Shown in pieces: positions 8,481 to 18,158 of a stretch of 43,079 nucleotides of DNA (the first letter of the stretch is position 1; each line of letters begins with the position of its first letter). Origin of the DNA: Sulfurimonas sp. GTDB taxonomy: Bacteria; Campylobacterota; Campylobacteria; Campylobacterales; Sulfurimonadaceae. A program made the position numbers and the translations under genes. The stretch spans positions 1 to 43,079 of the forward strand of contig NZ_JALNZY010000010.1 of NCBI RefSeq assembly GCF_023229105.1, in the 5' to 3' direction. The notes under the pieces were generated by a model that saw only the letters and a program-made list of their open reading frames with translations, made no database searches and was not told where the DNA came from.

Positions 8481-9059
8481 ATGTTTGAAGCAGTTGCATT
8501 TTATCTGTTTGCTTTTTTGACTATCTCAATGTTCTATATAGCAGTAACGACCTCGCAGGCGCTATATGCTATTAGCTCATTGGCAGCAGGAATGATTTTT
8601 ATATCGGCATTTTTCTTTATTTTAGGTGCAGATTTTTTAGGTGCGATACAGATCGTCGTTTACTCCGGTGCCGTCATGGCTCTTTATGCTTTTGGTATGA
8701 TGTTTTTTGATACAACAAGAGATGTAAAAGAGAAGCATGGTAATAAAGTGATAGTCATTGGACTAAGCATTATAAGTGCTGTTTTGATTGTTCTCATAGT
8801 TGGGGCTCCAATAGTTGGCAGCAATATTGAGGCACTTTATCCTATTACTGAAGGTGCAGGCAATACTCAAGAGGTCGGGATGGTTCTTTTTACAAAGTAC
8901 CTTGTTCCTTTTGAAGTAGCTGCCGTAATGCTTTTGGTTGCTATGATTTCGGGAATTGTACTCGCTGGGAAAAAAATGGATCTCTCTCTTACTCTTATGA
9001 ATGAACAAGAAATTTTAAAAATGAGAGAAGAAGATAAAACTAAGAAGGTGCTCTCATGA
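8481..9059 (+). CDS. nuoJ: NADH-quinone oxidoreductase subunit J
   Basis: This 192-aa membrane subunit has about five hydrophobic segments. The segment around LGAIQIVVYSGAVMALYAFGMM is the typical TM3 region, whose pi-bulge is implicated in coupling. The ATG at 8481 is chosen over an in-frame TTG at 8475 because AAGGAG (8468-8473) lies 7 bases upstream of the ATG. The 3' end overlaps nuoK by 4 bases (ATGA), which suggests translational coupling. Confidence 0.93.
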   Translation: MFEAVAFYLFAFLTISMFYIAVTTSQALYAISSLAAGMIFISAFFFILGADFLGAIQIVVYSGAVMALYAFGMMFFDTTRDVKEKHGNKVIVIGLSIISAVLIVLIVGAPIVGSNIEALYPITEGAGNTQEVGMVLFTKYLVPFEVAAVMLLVAMISGIVLAGKKMDLSLTLMNEQEILKMREEDKTKKVLS

Positions 9060-9364
9060 TGGAAATAGGACTCAATCACTATCTCGTACTATCAACAATC
9101 CTGTTTGCAATAGGTTTGGTTGGCGTTATGAGAAGAAAGAATCTTCTTATGCTCTTTTTTGCAACAGAGATACTTCTAAACTCCGTAAATATCTCTTTTG
9201 CCGCGATTTCACACTATTACGGTGATTTGACTGGGCAGATGTTTGCATTTTTTGTAATTGCTATTGCTGCATCAGAAGTTGCAGTAGGTCTTGGTCTTTT
9301 GATTGTTTGGCATAAAAAACATAACAATATTGATTTAGACAGCATGTCAACGATGAGAGGATAA
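9056..9364 (+). CDS. nuoK: NADH-quinone oxidoreductase subunit K
   Basis: This 102-aa subunit has three transmembrane helices and is related to MrpC antiporter subunits. The two membrane glutamates needed for proton translocation in the family are present as E38 (FFATEILLNSVN) and E74 (AASEVAVGLG), matching E36 and E72 of E. coli. It overlaps nuoJ by 4 bases and ends 3 bp before nuoL. A second ATG at 9059 would shorten it by one residue. Confidence 0.95.
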   Translation: MMEIGLNHYLVLSTILFAIGLVGVMRRKNLLMLFFATEILLNSVNISFAAISHYYGDLTGQMFAFFVIAIAASEVAVGLGLLIVWHKKHNNIDLDSMSTMRG

Positions 9365-9367
9365 AAG

Positions 9368-11290
9368 ATGGAACTATTTTTATATACCGCACTATTCTCG
9401 CCGCTAGTAGGCTCTTTGTTTGCAGCACTTTTTGGAGCTTCGCCAAAGACAAAAATTGCAGGGATTGTTCCAAGTATTTTGCTTGGAGTCTCATTTTTAA
9501 GCAGTTTTATACTTCTGATACTTGTTATGGTAACAGGACATACTATACATGTTGAGATGATGACATGGATGGCAACTGGAGATCTTTATATTCCGTTTGG
9601 CTTTGTTGTGGATCAGGTAAGCGTTACCATGATGATAGTTGTTACATTAGTTTCAACCGTTGTTCATGTTTATGCTATTGGCTATATGGAGCATGATAAA
9701 GGATTTAACAGATTTTTCTCTTACCTTTCTGCTTTTGTTTTCTCAATGATGATACTTGTTATGAGTGACAACTTTGCCGGCCTTTTTATCGGATGGGAAG
9801 GCGTTGGACTATGTTCTTGGCTTCTTATCGGGTTTTGGTATCATAAAGAGAGCGCATCTTGGGCAGCTAATGAAGCGTTTATTATGAACCGTATTGCTGA
9901 CCTTGGAATGCTTATCGGTATCTTTATGATTTACTGGAATACAGGCACTCTTCAATATAAAGAGGCTTTTGCTGTGATGCCATCACTAGAACATGACGTA
10001 TTGACATGGATGGGTATCTTCTTATTTATCGGTGCTATGGGTAAATCGGCTCAGTTTCCGCTACATACTTGGCTAGCTGATGCGATGGAGGGTCCAACTC
10101 CTGTTTCGGCTCTTATCCACGCAGCTACAATGGTTACAGCGGGTGTTTATCTTGTTGTTCGCGCACATCCGCTTTATGATTTGATTCCAAACGTTGGGTT
10201 ATTCATTGCATCCTTAGGCGCGTTTGTGGCACTCTTTGCCGCATCAATGGCACTGGTAAACCGTGATATGAAGAGGGTTATCGCATATTCAACTCTTTCA
10301 CAACTAGGCTATATGTTTGCAGCTGCAGGTCTGGGCGCTTACTGGGTTGCTCTTTTTCATCTTATGGCTCACGCATTTTTTAAAGCGCTTCTATTTTTGG
10401 GTGCAGGAAATGTTATGCATGCTATGCATGATGAGCTTGACCCGTTTAAGATGGGCGGACTTAGAAAGGTTATGAAGGGAACGTTTGTTATGATGACAGT
10501 CGCTTCGGTCGCACTTGCGGGAATCTTTCCTCTTGCGGGATTCTTCTCAAAAGATTTGATTTTAGAAGTTGCATTTGTTGAGCAACACTATATTATCTAT
10601 ACCGTGCTTCTTTTTACTGCTGGTCTGACGGCATTTTACTCTTTTAGACTTGTGGCGCTTATATTTCATGGCGAAGATAGATATAAACTCTTTGGCATCC
10701 ATCCGCATGAGGCATACAAATTTATGCTAGTTGCTATGAGTCCTCTTTTAATTCTTGCAATTATTGCGGGTTCATTAAAACTATCATACTTTGAGATGAT
10801 AACTAAACTGCTTCCGATTATTGAGTATCACGTTCATCATCCAGCCGTATATTGGACTATGATTATCGGAACTCAACTTTTTGTAATTACAGCAATAGCT
10901 TACGCATACAAAAAATATACAAGAAAAGATATCAAGGTACCAGATGGAACTTCTAAAATGGAGAATAGCTTTGTGTATAAACTACTTATAAATCAGTATT
11001 ATATTCCATACTTTTATGAGACCTATATTATAAAAGCATATAGGGATCTCTCAGAGGTATTTTGGATAAAAGTAGATCAGAAGATTGTTGATGCAACTGT
11101 TGATGGAATCGCAAATGTATTTTACCAAACAGGCGAGAAAACAAGAGTTATGCAAAGCGGTAATCTATCGACTATGCTTAAGTGGATGGTAGCAGGAACT
11201 GTTGTTCTGCTCTCATTGGCTGTGGTTTTTGGACTTGCAGCAAGACATTCTGGAGAAATCAAGATGTTTCTCTCAGGTTTAGGAGTTTAA
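9368..11290 (+). CDS. nuoL: NADH-quinone oxidoreductase subunit L
   Basis: This 640-aa antiporter-like proton pump subunit lies at the distal end of the membrane arm. The key Glu is in GWEGVGLCSWLLIGFWY (E144, same number as E. coli), and the key Lys is in GAMGKSAQFPLHTWL (K226). The HAATMVTAGVYL region and a long C-terminal part after residue about 510, consistent with the lateral helix plus final transmembrane helix, are present. Length is near the family norm of about 610-660. An AGAGGATAAAAG leader supports ATG 9368. It is the third antiporter-related reading frame in the cluster and is followed by nuoM after 3 bp. Confidence 0.96.
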   Translation: MELFLYTALFSPLVGSLFAALFGASPKTKIAGIVPSILLGVSFLSSFILLILVMVTGHTIHVEMMTWMATGDLYIPFGFVVDQVSVTMMIVVTLVSTVVHVYAIGYMEHDKGFNRFFSYLSAFVFSMMILVMSDNFAGLFIGWEGVGLCSWLLIGFWYHKESASWAANEAFIMNRIADLGMLIGIFMIYWNTGTLQYKEAFAVMPSLEHDVLTWMGIFLFIGAMGKSAQFPLHTWLADAMEGPTPVSALIHAATMVTAGVYLVVRAHPLYDLIPNVGLFIASLGAFVALFAASMALVNRDMKRVIAYSTLSQLGYMFAAAGLGAYWVALFHLMAHAFFKALLFLGAGNVMHAMHDELDPFKMGGLRKVMKGTFVMMTVASVALAGIFPLAGFFSKDLILEVAFVEQHYIIYTVLLFTAGLTAFYSFRLVALIFHGEDRYKLFGIHPHEAYKFMLVAMSPLLILAIIAGSLKLSYFEMITKLLPIIEYHVHHPAVYWTMIIGTQLFVITAIAYAYKKYTRKDIKVPDGTSKMENSFVYKLLINQYYIPYFYETYIIKAYRDLSEVFWIKVDQKIVDATVDGIANVFYQTGEKTRVMQSGNLSTMLKWMVAGTVVLLSLAVVFGLAARHSGEIKMFLSGLGV

Positions 11291-11293
11291 TAG

Positions 11294-12841
11294 ATGTTGG
11301 ATCATATCTTATCGATTTTAATTTTCTTCCCGGCACTCGCAGCGATGCTTGGATTTGTAGTTAACAAGGATAGCATGCGCTCTTACGGTATTGCTGTTGC
11401 TACTATTGAGTTTTTTCTTGCACTCTGGTTGTGGTTTGCATTTGATGGCAATGTCTCAGGAATGCAGTTTATGGAGCAGGTCGCACTTGTTCCTACCTTT
11501 GGTATCAACTATATTGTAGGAGTTGATGGAATTTCACTCTTTATCATTATACTTGCGGCATTCTTTACGATGATAGGTATCGCTTCGCTTGGCGAGACTA
11601 AAGATATTAAAAATATGATAATCACGCTTCTATTTTTGCAGATGACTATGGTTGGTGTATTTGCTGCTCTTGATGCTATTGTATTTTATGTATTTTGGGA
11701 ACTCTCACTTGTTCCAATGCTTTACATAATCGGTGCTTGGGGTGGACCTCTTAGAATTTATGCTTCTGTTAAATTCTTTTTATATACCTTTGCAGGCTCA
11801 CTTGTGATGCTAGTCGGGATGCTCTTTATGGCTTACTTCTACTATCAGGCGACAGGTCAGTGGAGTTTTGCGATTCTTGATTGGTATCGTCTGATTCTGC
11901 CTGAATCTTTTCAGATTTGGTTGTTTGTTGCATTTTTTATTGGTTTTGCTATTAAAGTTCCAATGTTTCCATTTCATACATGGTTACCGTATGCGCACGG
12001 GCAAGCTCCAACTATCGGTTCGGTAATTCTTGCAGCAATTTTGCTTAAAATGGGTACATACGCATTTATCCGTTTTTCGCTTCCACTGTTTCCGGATGCA
12101 TCTGTTTACTTCATGTATCCTATAGCAGTGTTAGCAATAATCATGATTATCTATACGGCGATGGTTGCGTATGCGCAAAAAGATATTAAACAGGTTGTTG
12201 CTTACTCTTCAGTATCACATATGGGTGTTATCATCCTTGGTACATTTGCACTAAATGTTGAGGGTATAACGGGTTCAATCTTTCTTATGATAGCTCACGG
12301 TGTCGTCTCAGGGGCGCTCTTCTTTCTTGTAGGCGTAATTTACGACAGAAGACATACTAAACTTATGAGTGAATTTGGCGGACTTGCACATGTTATGCCT
12401 AGATATGCAACAATATTTGGACTTATGTTGATGGCTGCTGTTGGACTTCCTTTGACTATTAACTTTGTAGGTGAATTCTTAAGTCTTCTAGGTTTTTATA
12501 AGCAGTCACACATATTAACGCTTCTTGCGGGTATAGCTATTATAGTCGGTGCTATCTACATGTTAGCCGCTTACAAAAAGATGTTCTTTGGTGAAGTTAC
12601 AAAGGAGGAGAATAGAAATCTCCCAGATGTAAACAAAAGAGAACTCCTTGCTCTTATTCCCTTGGTAATTATAACTGTCTGGTTGGGAATATACCCTAAG
12701 CCACTTTTGGGAACAATTAATACAAGCGTTGAGTCTGTAGTTCAACTAATGCATGAAAAAGCACTCTCAGAGGAAGCAAAAACAAGAATTCCTAGTTTGA
12801 ATATTCTCATAAATAAAACTTCGGCTAAGGAGGCACACTAA
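11294..12841 (+). CDS. nuoM: NADH-quinone oxidoreductase subunit M
   Basis: This 515-aa antiporter-like subunit has about 14 transmembrane helices. The conserved glutamate is E136 in FWELSLVPMLYIIGAWGG, and the TM7 lysine is in FAIKVPMFPFHTWLPYAH. The VAYSSVSHMG and NFVGEFL segments are also present. Length is normal. The stop codon overlaps the nuoN start by one base (TAATG). No unusual residues were seen in the channel motifs. Confidence 0.96.
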   Translation: MLDHILSILIFFPALAAMLGFVVNKDSMRSYGIAVATIEFFLALWLWFAFDGNVSGMQFMEQVALVPTFGINYIVGVDGISLFIIILAAFFTMIGIASLGETKDIKNMIITLLFLQMTMVGVFAALDAIVFYVFWELSLVPMLYIIGAWGGPLRIYASVKFFLYTFAGSLVMLVGMLFMAYFYYQATGQWSFAILDWYRLILPESFQIWLFVAFFIGFAIKVPMFPFHTWLPYAHGQAPTIGSVILAAILLKMGTYAFIRFSLPLFPDASVYFMYPIAVLAIIMIIYTAMVAYAQKDIKQVVAYSSVSHMGVIILGTFALNVEGITGSIFLMIAHGVVSGALFFLVGVIYDRRHTKLMSEFGGLAHVMPRYATIFGLMLMAAVGLPLTINFVGEFLSLLGFYKQSHILTLLAGIAIIVGAIYMLAAYKKMFFGEVTKEENRNLPDVNKRELLALIPLVIITVWLGIYPKPLLGTINTSVESVVQLMHEKALSEEAKTRIPSLNILINKTSAKEAH

Positions 12842-14349
12842 TGTTATCACCGGTAAATGTTTCGATTGAGTCGCTAAATTTAATGACTCTTGTGCCTATG
12901 TTAATTCCAATCATCGGCGCTTTATTAATCATAGTGATTGATCTTTTTAATAGTGATCAACACAAGTCTTTATATGTAATGTTAGTCCTTCTCGTCTTAG
13001 GAGTTGACTTTGTAGCACTAATGGATTCTGCAGGCGTATTTGAGAAAAACGGCACTGTAATGGGTGTTTTTGATGTGATGCTCATAGATGGTTTGGCGAT
13101 TTTATCGCAGTTTATCATTGTAGGGGCATCTATGCTCTTTATCCCATTGGCACTTACTCATAAGAGATTCCATGAATTTTCATACCCTGAGTTCTTTGCA
13201 CTATTTTTATTTATGATTGCAGGCTTTCAGTTTATGGTTGCAACAGATAATCTTATACTGATTTTTGTAGGGCTGGAAACGGCTTCTTTGGCTCTTTATA
13301 CTCTAATTGCTATGCACAACCGTGACAAGTCGTTTGAGGCGGCTGTTAAGTATTTTACAATGGGTGCCCTTGCAGCTGGATTTTTTAGTTTCGGTTCCAT
13401 GATATTTTATGCACTTACGGGTTCTGTTGAGATTAACCAGATTGCTGCTGTATTGAGTGCGAATAACTATGAAGATATAGCTTTTGTTCTTATCGGGGTT
13501 GTATTTTTGCTTGCATCACTCGGCTTCAAGCTCTCAATGGTTCCGTTTCATACATGGACGCCGGATGTTTATGAGGGCTCCTCCGCCGCACTTGCAGGGT
13601 ATATGTCAATCGTTCCAAAAATTGCGGCTTTTGTTGTTGCTATGAGACTTTTTGAGTTTTTAATCCACAGCGGGGTTGTTTGGTTAGAGGTTATTCTCTA
13701 CATGGGCGTTGTTTTAACTATGACTATGGCAAATATCTGGGCATTGGTTCAAACGGATGTAAAGAGAATGCTTGCATATAGTTCAATCTCGCATGCAGGT
13801 TTTGTTATGGCAGCGATTTTAATCGGTACCACACAGTCAAACAGTGCACTATTTCTTTACTGGATACTCTTTAGCTTTACAAACTTAGGATCGTTCTCCA
13901 TGCTTTGGATAAGCAGACAGAAAAATCTTCCTGCGCATCAGCAGTCTGATCATAGTTATGATAAATTTGCGGGAATGGTTAAAGCATCTCCGGTTGCGGC
14001 TACAATCATGGCTCTGTTTATGTTAAGTTTAGCAGGAGTTCCTCCGTTTGCTCTATTTTGGGGTAAAATGTATATGATAAGCTCGGCGATTACAGGTGGA
14101 TACACGGTTTTAGCACTTATTATGGCACTAAACTCCGCTATAGCAGGGTATTACTACTTAAAACTTATCGTATATATGTTTATGAAAGAACCCGTTGTTG
14201 AATATGATGGACGTGTTTTTAGCGCAAATGCTACACTTCCGCTCAAAACTATCATCGGGGTAGCAGCTATAGGAACTATATTTGCTTTTTTAGCGGTAAA
14301 CCAGCTTTTAGATTTTATTACGGTGTTTGTATATAATAGCGGTTATTAA
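12841..14349 (+). CDS. nuoN: NADH-quinone oxidoreductase subunit N
   Basis: This 502-aa third antiporter-like subunit is the last nuo gene. The membrane glutamate is in FVGLETASLALYTLIA, and the lysine region is in GFKLSMVPFHTWTPDVYEG. LAYSSISHAGF and LAGVPPFALFWGK are family signatures. It ends the tightly packed operon. The following 173 bp contain two hairpins but no canonical stem plus T-run, so transcription may continue into pflA. Confidence 0.96.
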   Translation: MLSPVNVSIESLNLMTLVPMLIPIIGALLIIVIDLFNSDQHKSLYVMLVLLVLGVDFVALMDSAGVFEKNGTVMGVFDVMLIDGLAILSQFIIVGASMLFIPLALTHKRFHEFSYPEFFALFLFMIAGFQFMVATDNLILIFVGLETASLALYTLIAMHNRDKSFEAAVKYFTMGALAAGFFSFGSMIFYALTGSVEINQIAAVLSANNYEDIAFVLIGVVFLLASLGFKLSMVPFHTWTPDVYEGSSAALAGYMSIVPKIAAFVVAMRLFEFLIHSGVVWLEVILYMGVVLTMTMANIWALVQTDVKRMLAYSSISHAGFVMAAILIGTTQSNSALFLYWILFSFTNLGSFSMLWISRQKNLPAHQQSDHSYDKFAGMVKASPVAATIMALFMLSLAGVPPFALFWGKMYMISSAITGGYTVLALIMALNSAIAGYYYLKLIVYMFMKEPVVEYDGRVFSANATLPLKTIIGVAAIGTIFAFLAVNQLLDFITVFVYNSGY

Positions 14350-14522
14350 ACTACCTTGAAAATCTCGAAAAATTTGTTTTGCTAAAGAAACATTTTCACT
14401 TCGTGAAAACCGCATTAGCTTGTTTTCGTAGCTTTAGGGGGTTGCAAGGGACAAGATGTCCCTGCCAGTAAAACGGACGCGTTTGTTTTGCTGCATAACA
14501 TCAGTAAATAGGGGTATCTAAT
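14350..14522 (+). other. Intergenic element with two perfect hairpins and an 11-bp direct repeat
   Basis: No gene was found here. TTTTCAC/GTGAAAA pairs around loop TTC (14393-14409), and AGGGACA/TGTCCCT pairs around loop AGA (14447-14463). The 11-mer TTTGTTTTGCT occurs at 14373-14383 and again at 14482-14492. A G-rich patch (TTTAGGGGGTTGC) differs in composition from the neighbouring genes. Neither hairpin has a following T-run. The stretch could be a dispersed chromosomal repeat or an mRNA processing region between nuoN and pflA. AGGGG at 14510-14514 serves as the ribosome binding site of pflA. Confidence 0.5.
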
Positions 14523-16883
14523 TTGTTAAAAACAGTGCTTCTTGTTTTTTTGTCACTTAATGCTTTTGCTCTTGAAATCTCAATTCAAGGTGCAAAAGAG
14601 GAACATAAATCATACTCTACATTTCATATAAAAGATGCTGATAAATTTTTATGCCAAGAGTTTAAAGATGATTTTGGCACTGTTTCTAAGATTGTCTGTG
14701 CATTTCCCAAATCCCCTTCGCAAAAGATAAAAAAACTTCAAAATAATTTTTTTGAGATAGATAGCGAAACAAAAAAAGAGACCTTTTTTTTAATAATTAA
14801 ACCATATCAGAAGATGAAACTCTTTGCTATGGTTTTTGATTTGGCTAAAGAGGAGGCAACTTTTGGCGCAGATGTCAAGCTTTCAAATCACTGGATGATT
14901 GTGGGATACATGGATGAGATGCCATATATTAAAACATTTGAATACTCAGATGCCGCTATAAATTTCCCTTTTTCATATTCCGAAAATATGCTCCCTTATG
15001 TCGGCAGTTTAGATATAAAGGGCAATCCGGTTCATATTAAAAAAGTCGGCGATGTAACCGAATATATAAAAATTAAAAAGTTTTATGAAGAGAAAAATTA
15101 TGAGTTTACACTAGAGTTAATAAATAATATTATGAGAGAGTATCCAAACTCGCTCTTTAGAGCCGAACTACTTTTTTATAAGATTAGAGTCTTTTCAAAA
15201 CTAGATGAAAATGAAAAACTTATCGAAGCTGCAAAAGAGTATTTAAGAGAATACTCCTCAGATGAAAATATTGCAGAGGTTTTATCTTTGATAGCGAAAG
15301 CTTACACAAAAGTAGGTTTAACCAGTGATGGCGATTACTTTTTTGACAGACTTTTTAGTGAGCATCCAGACTCCGTTTATACCGATTGGGGATATATATA
15401 TATGGCTGAGTCTCTAGAACTCTCAGGAAGCGCATCAAAAGCCAGAACACTCTATGAGAGGGTGCTTACACATTGTAATGACATAGATGTTGCATCAGAG
15501 GCCGCATTTAGATTGGCGCAAAATTTCATGGCTGATTCAAATGCGAAAGAGGCAGCCACTCAGATAGATAAAATAGCAAAAGCAAAGCCTGAATACTTCT
15601 CTAGTATTAACATATATAAATCTATGGACATGATGTATGATTTAGCAGATAATGCAGAGCTCATTCAAGCTGCCGCGATAGCAAAAGCTTTGATAGAGCA
15701 TATGAATCCGACAGAAAATGAGTATGAAGAGCTTACTAGAAATGTAGGAATCTGGCTAAGTAAGACTAAGATGAAAAAAGAGGCTCTCTCTGCGCTAAAG
15801 AGATATCTTGAACTCTTTAAAGACGGTATGTATGCACAAGAGGTTCAAATCGCAAAAGACGGACTCTTTTTTGATGTCAGCGATGAAAATGCTTCGGTAA
15901 AACTTGAGACATATGACAAGCTCATGCAAGAGTATCAAAGTGATAGCATAGGAAATAAAGCTATATATGAAAAAGCAAAACTTCTTATTAAAAATGAGAG
16001 ATTTTCAGAGGCGCTTGCTATGGAAAAAGAGCTTCTAAAGCTAAATCAACAAGAGTACCAAGATACGCAGGAGCAAATCACTCAAGCGGCTATTGGAACA
16101 ATGAAGCAAGCACTTAAAGTAAAAGAGTGTAACAGCGTGCTTGTTATCTCCTCGCAGTATAAAATCGAACTCTCAGACGAGTGGGATGATGGGATTTATG
16201 AGTGTGCTATGAAGGGTGCGGATTTTGCGCTGGCTAAAAAAATGGCAGATAAAAATCTCAAATCAAAAGATATAAAGCAGAGAGAAAAGTGGCTCTACAG
16301 ATATATAAAAGTTGATTTTGCTACAGGAAACTACTCAAATGTCATAGAAGCATCCAAGGAGCTTGTAGCACTTATAAAAGATGACAAAGAGTCTCCGTAC
16401 AAGGATATTTACAGAACTCTATTTGACACCTATCACAGACTTGAAAACAAAGAGAAGATGATAGAGTCCATGAGTGAGCTTTTAAAAGCATATAGGGATG
16501 ATTATATAGATATCGAGAGATATATGGCGGTTATGGCAGTAGGAAGCGAGATAAAAGATAACAATATGGTTATTGAGTACGCCGAAAAGATAATGCACAT
16601 ACAGCAGAGTTCAGACTCATATGCGCAAAGCCCGTTTGTAGAGTTTGCGCTTTATCAAGCCTATAATGACAAAGAAAATTACAACAAAGCGCTGGAGGCT
16701 ATACAATCTTTAGATGCAAGAGAGTTAAGCAAAAACAACAGAGCAAGACAAAAATATCTCCTAGGAACAGCTCTTGAAAAACTCTGGAGAGATGACGCGG
16801 CACAAAAAGCGTACCAAGAAGCCATAGATGCTGAGCCAGCATCAGCATGGGCACAACTAGCAAAAAGCGCAAAAGCGCTGTAG
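14523..16883 (+). CDS. pflA: PflA-like periplasmic flagellar motor scaffold protein
   Basis: This 786-aa secreted protein is rich in TPR-like helical repeats. The TTG start at 14523 follows AGGGG with 8-base spacing and gives a signal peptide of about 16 residues (hydrophobic VLLVFLSLNAFA, then LEIS). Residues about 17-165 are predicted beta-rich. From about 175 to the end there are repeated paired helices (for example NIAEVLSLIAKAYTKVG and ASEAAFRLAQNFM). Campylobacter jejuni PflA (Cj1565c, about 788 aa) and the Helicobacter pylori homologue also lie beside nuoN and have this architecture, so position, length and fold all agree. In those species PflA is needed for motility and forms part of the periplasmic disc structure of the motor. 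A general TPR protein is the fallback if homology fails. Confidence 0.85.
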   Translation: MLKTVLLVFLSLNAFALEISIQGAKEEHKSYSTFHIKDADKFLCQEFKDDFGTVSKIVCAFPKSPSQKIKKLQNNFFEIDSETKKETFFLIIKPYQKMKLFAMVFDLAKEEATFGADVKLSNHWMIVGYMDEMPYIKTFEYSDAAINFPFSYSENMLPYVGSLDIKGNPVHIKKVGDVTEYIKIKKFYEEKNYEFTLELINNIMREYPNSLFRAELLFYKIRVFSKLDENEKLIEAAKEYLREYSSDENIAEVLSLIAKAYTKVGLTSDGDYFFDRLFSEHPDSVYTDWGYIYMAESLELSGSASKARTLYERVLTHCNDIDVASEAAFRLAQNFMADSNAKEAATQIDKIAKAKPEYFSSINIYKSMDMMYDLADNAELIQAAAIAKALIEHMNPTENEYEELTRNVGIWLSKTKMKKEALSALKRYLELFKDGMYAQEVQIAKDGLFFDVSDENASVKLETYDKLMQEYQSDSIGNKAIYEKAKLLIKNERFSEALAMEKELLKLNQQEYQDTQEQITQAAIGTMKQALKVKECNSVLVISSQYKIELSDEWDDGIYECAMKGADFALAKKMADKNLKSKDIKQREKWLYRYIKVDFATGNYSNVIEASKELVALIKDDKESPYKDIYRTLFDTYHRLENKEKMIESMSELLKAYRDDYIDIERYMAVMAVGSEIKDNNMVIEYAEKIMHIQQSSDSYAQSPFVEFALYQAYNDKENYNKALEAIQSLDARELSKNNRARQKYLLGTALEKLWRDDAAQKAYQEAIDAEPASAWAQLAKSAKAL

Positions 16884-16899
16884 AAGATTTTGTAAATGG

Positions 16900-16945
16900 C
16901 TTAGTATTTATTTTATATTCTGCAATGTTGCAGAACTATACTAAG
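16900..16945 (+). terminator. Nested inverted repeats between pflA and the C-S lyase gene
   Basis: An outer repeat, CTTAGTAT (16900-16907) with ATACTAAG (16938-16945), encloses an inner perfect hairpin, TTCTGCAA-TG-TTGCAGAA (16918-16935). The structure follows the pflA stop by 16 bp. It lacks a T-run, so it may be an imperfect terminator, a 3' mRNA stabiliser or an operator for the next gene. Confidence 0.45.
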
Positions 16946-16973
16946 GCTAAAATACAATAAGTGAGATAATAAA

Positions 16974-18158
16974 ATGAGATATGATTTTTCAACTTCTGCG
17001 CCCAGAGACGATACAAATGCTGAGAAGTATGTTTTAAGACAAGAGCTTTTTGGTACCGATGATGTGGAGCCTTTGTGGGTTGCGGATATGGATATTGATA
17101 CGCCTGATTTTGTACTTAGTGCAGTTAAAAAACGACTAGAGCATCCTATTGTTGGTTATGAAGAGATGCCTCGTAGTGCATTTGAAGCTCAGATAGCTTG
17201 GATAAAGCAAGAGCACAAAGTGGAGTTTGAGCTTGAAGATATGCTCTACTCACACTCGGTAGTTGCGAGTATAAATGTCGCCATTGAGGCATTTACGCAA
17301 AAGGGCGATAAAATTATTGTGCAAACACCCGTTTATGCGCCATTTTTTAAAAGCGTGATAGAGCATAAAAGAGAACTTGTTAAAAACCCTTTAAAGTTAA
17401 GAGATGATGGAAGTTACACTTTTGACATAGAGGATTTAAAATCAAAGATAGATGAGAGAACCAAACTTTTACTTCTGTGCTCCCCTCACAATCCAGTTGG
17501 ACGCGTATGGACAACAAAGGAACTTAAAGAGATTTTAGCACTCTGCATCAAGCATAATATAGTTGTTTTTAGCGATGAGATTCATTGTGATTTAGTATAT
17601 AAACCAAACACACATGTACCCTTTGCCTCTTTAAATAAGCAAGCAAGAGACATTACCGTGACTGCAATGGGTGTTGGAAAAACATTTAACATGGCAGGTT
17701 TTGCGATAAGCAGCGTAGCAATTCCAAACAAAATCTTAAGAGATAAGTTTCTAAAAGTATATAAACGCATCCACTTTGCGCAAGGGAGTTCCCTCTCGCA
17801 TGTAGCCTTTGAAACTGCTTATAAAGAGGGTAAAGTATGGCTTGAGGAGCTAAAGGTGCATCTTAAGAAAAACTACTCCATGTTAGAGGAGTTATGTGAG
17901 AGATATCCCATAAAAATTACCCCGGTAGAGGGTACGTATTTGGCTTGGCTTGATTGTAGAGGTTTGGGTTTGCGTGATAAAGAGTTGAGAGATTTTTTTG
18001 TAAAGGAAGCGGGATTGGGATTAAGTGCAGGAATATCGTTTGGCAGGGAGGGAAGTGGTTTTATGAGATTGAATTTTGCGCTTTGCTCTGCTAAAATGTT
18101 ATTAGTAATCAAACATTTGGAAAAAGCATTGCAAAGAATAGGAAATAAGATTGATTGA
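16974..18158 (+). CDS. patB: PatB/MalY-family PLP enzyme, putative cystathionine beta-lyase
   Basis: This 394-aa fold-type I pyridoxal-phosphate protein probably cleaves C-S bonds of cystathionine or cysteine. The N-terminus (FSTSAPRDDTNAEKY, then LWVADMDIDTP) is the PatB/MalY signature. CSPHNPVGRVW carries the Asn-Pro-x-Gly motif, SDEIHCDL the cofactor Asp, and GVGKTFNMAGF the Schiff-base lysine K236. Length is normal for the family (about 390). Start ATG 16974 has only a weak ribosome binding site. The 3' end overlaps the next small gene by 8 bases. Aminotransferase activity cannot be excluded from sequence alone. Confidence 0.88.
   Translation: MRYDFSTSAPRDDTNAEKYVLRQELFGTDDVEPLWVADMDIDTPDFVLSAVKKRLEHPIVGYEEMPRSAFEAQIAWIKQEHKVEFELEDMLYSHSVVASINVAIEAFTQKGDKIIVQTPVYAPFFKSVIEHKRELVKNPLKLRDDGSYTFDIEDLKSKIDERTKLLLLCSPHNPVGRVWTTKELKEILALCIKHNIVVFSDEIHCDLVYKPNTHVPFASLNKQARDITVTAMGVGKTFNMAGFAISSVAIPNKILRDKFLKVYKRIHFAQGSSLSHVAFETAYKEGKVWLEELKVHLKKNYSMLEELCERYPIKITPVEGTYLAWLDCRGLGLRDKELRDFFVKEAGLGLSAGISFGREGSGFMRLNFALCSAKMLLVIKHLEKALQRIGNKID

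Noticed and set aside
14464..14522. Sigma54-type promoter for pflA
   Set aside because: No GG-N10-GC element with surrounding consensus is present; expression may come from the nuo operon.
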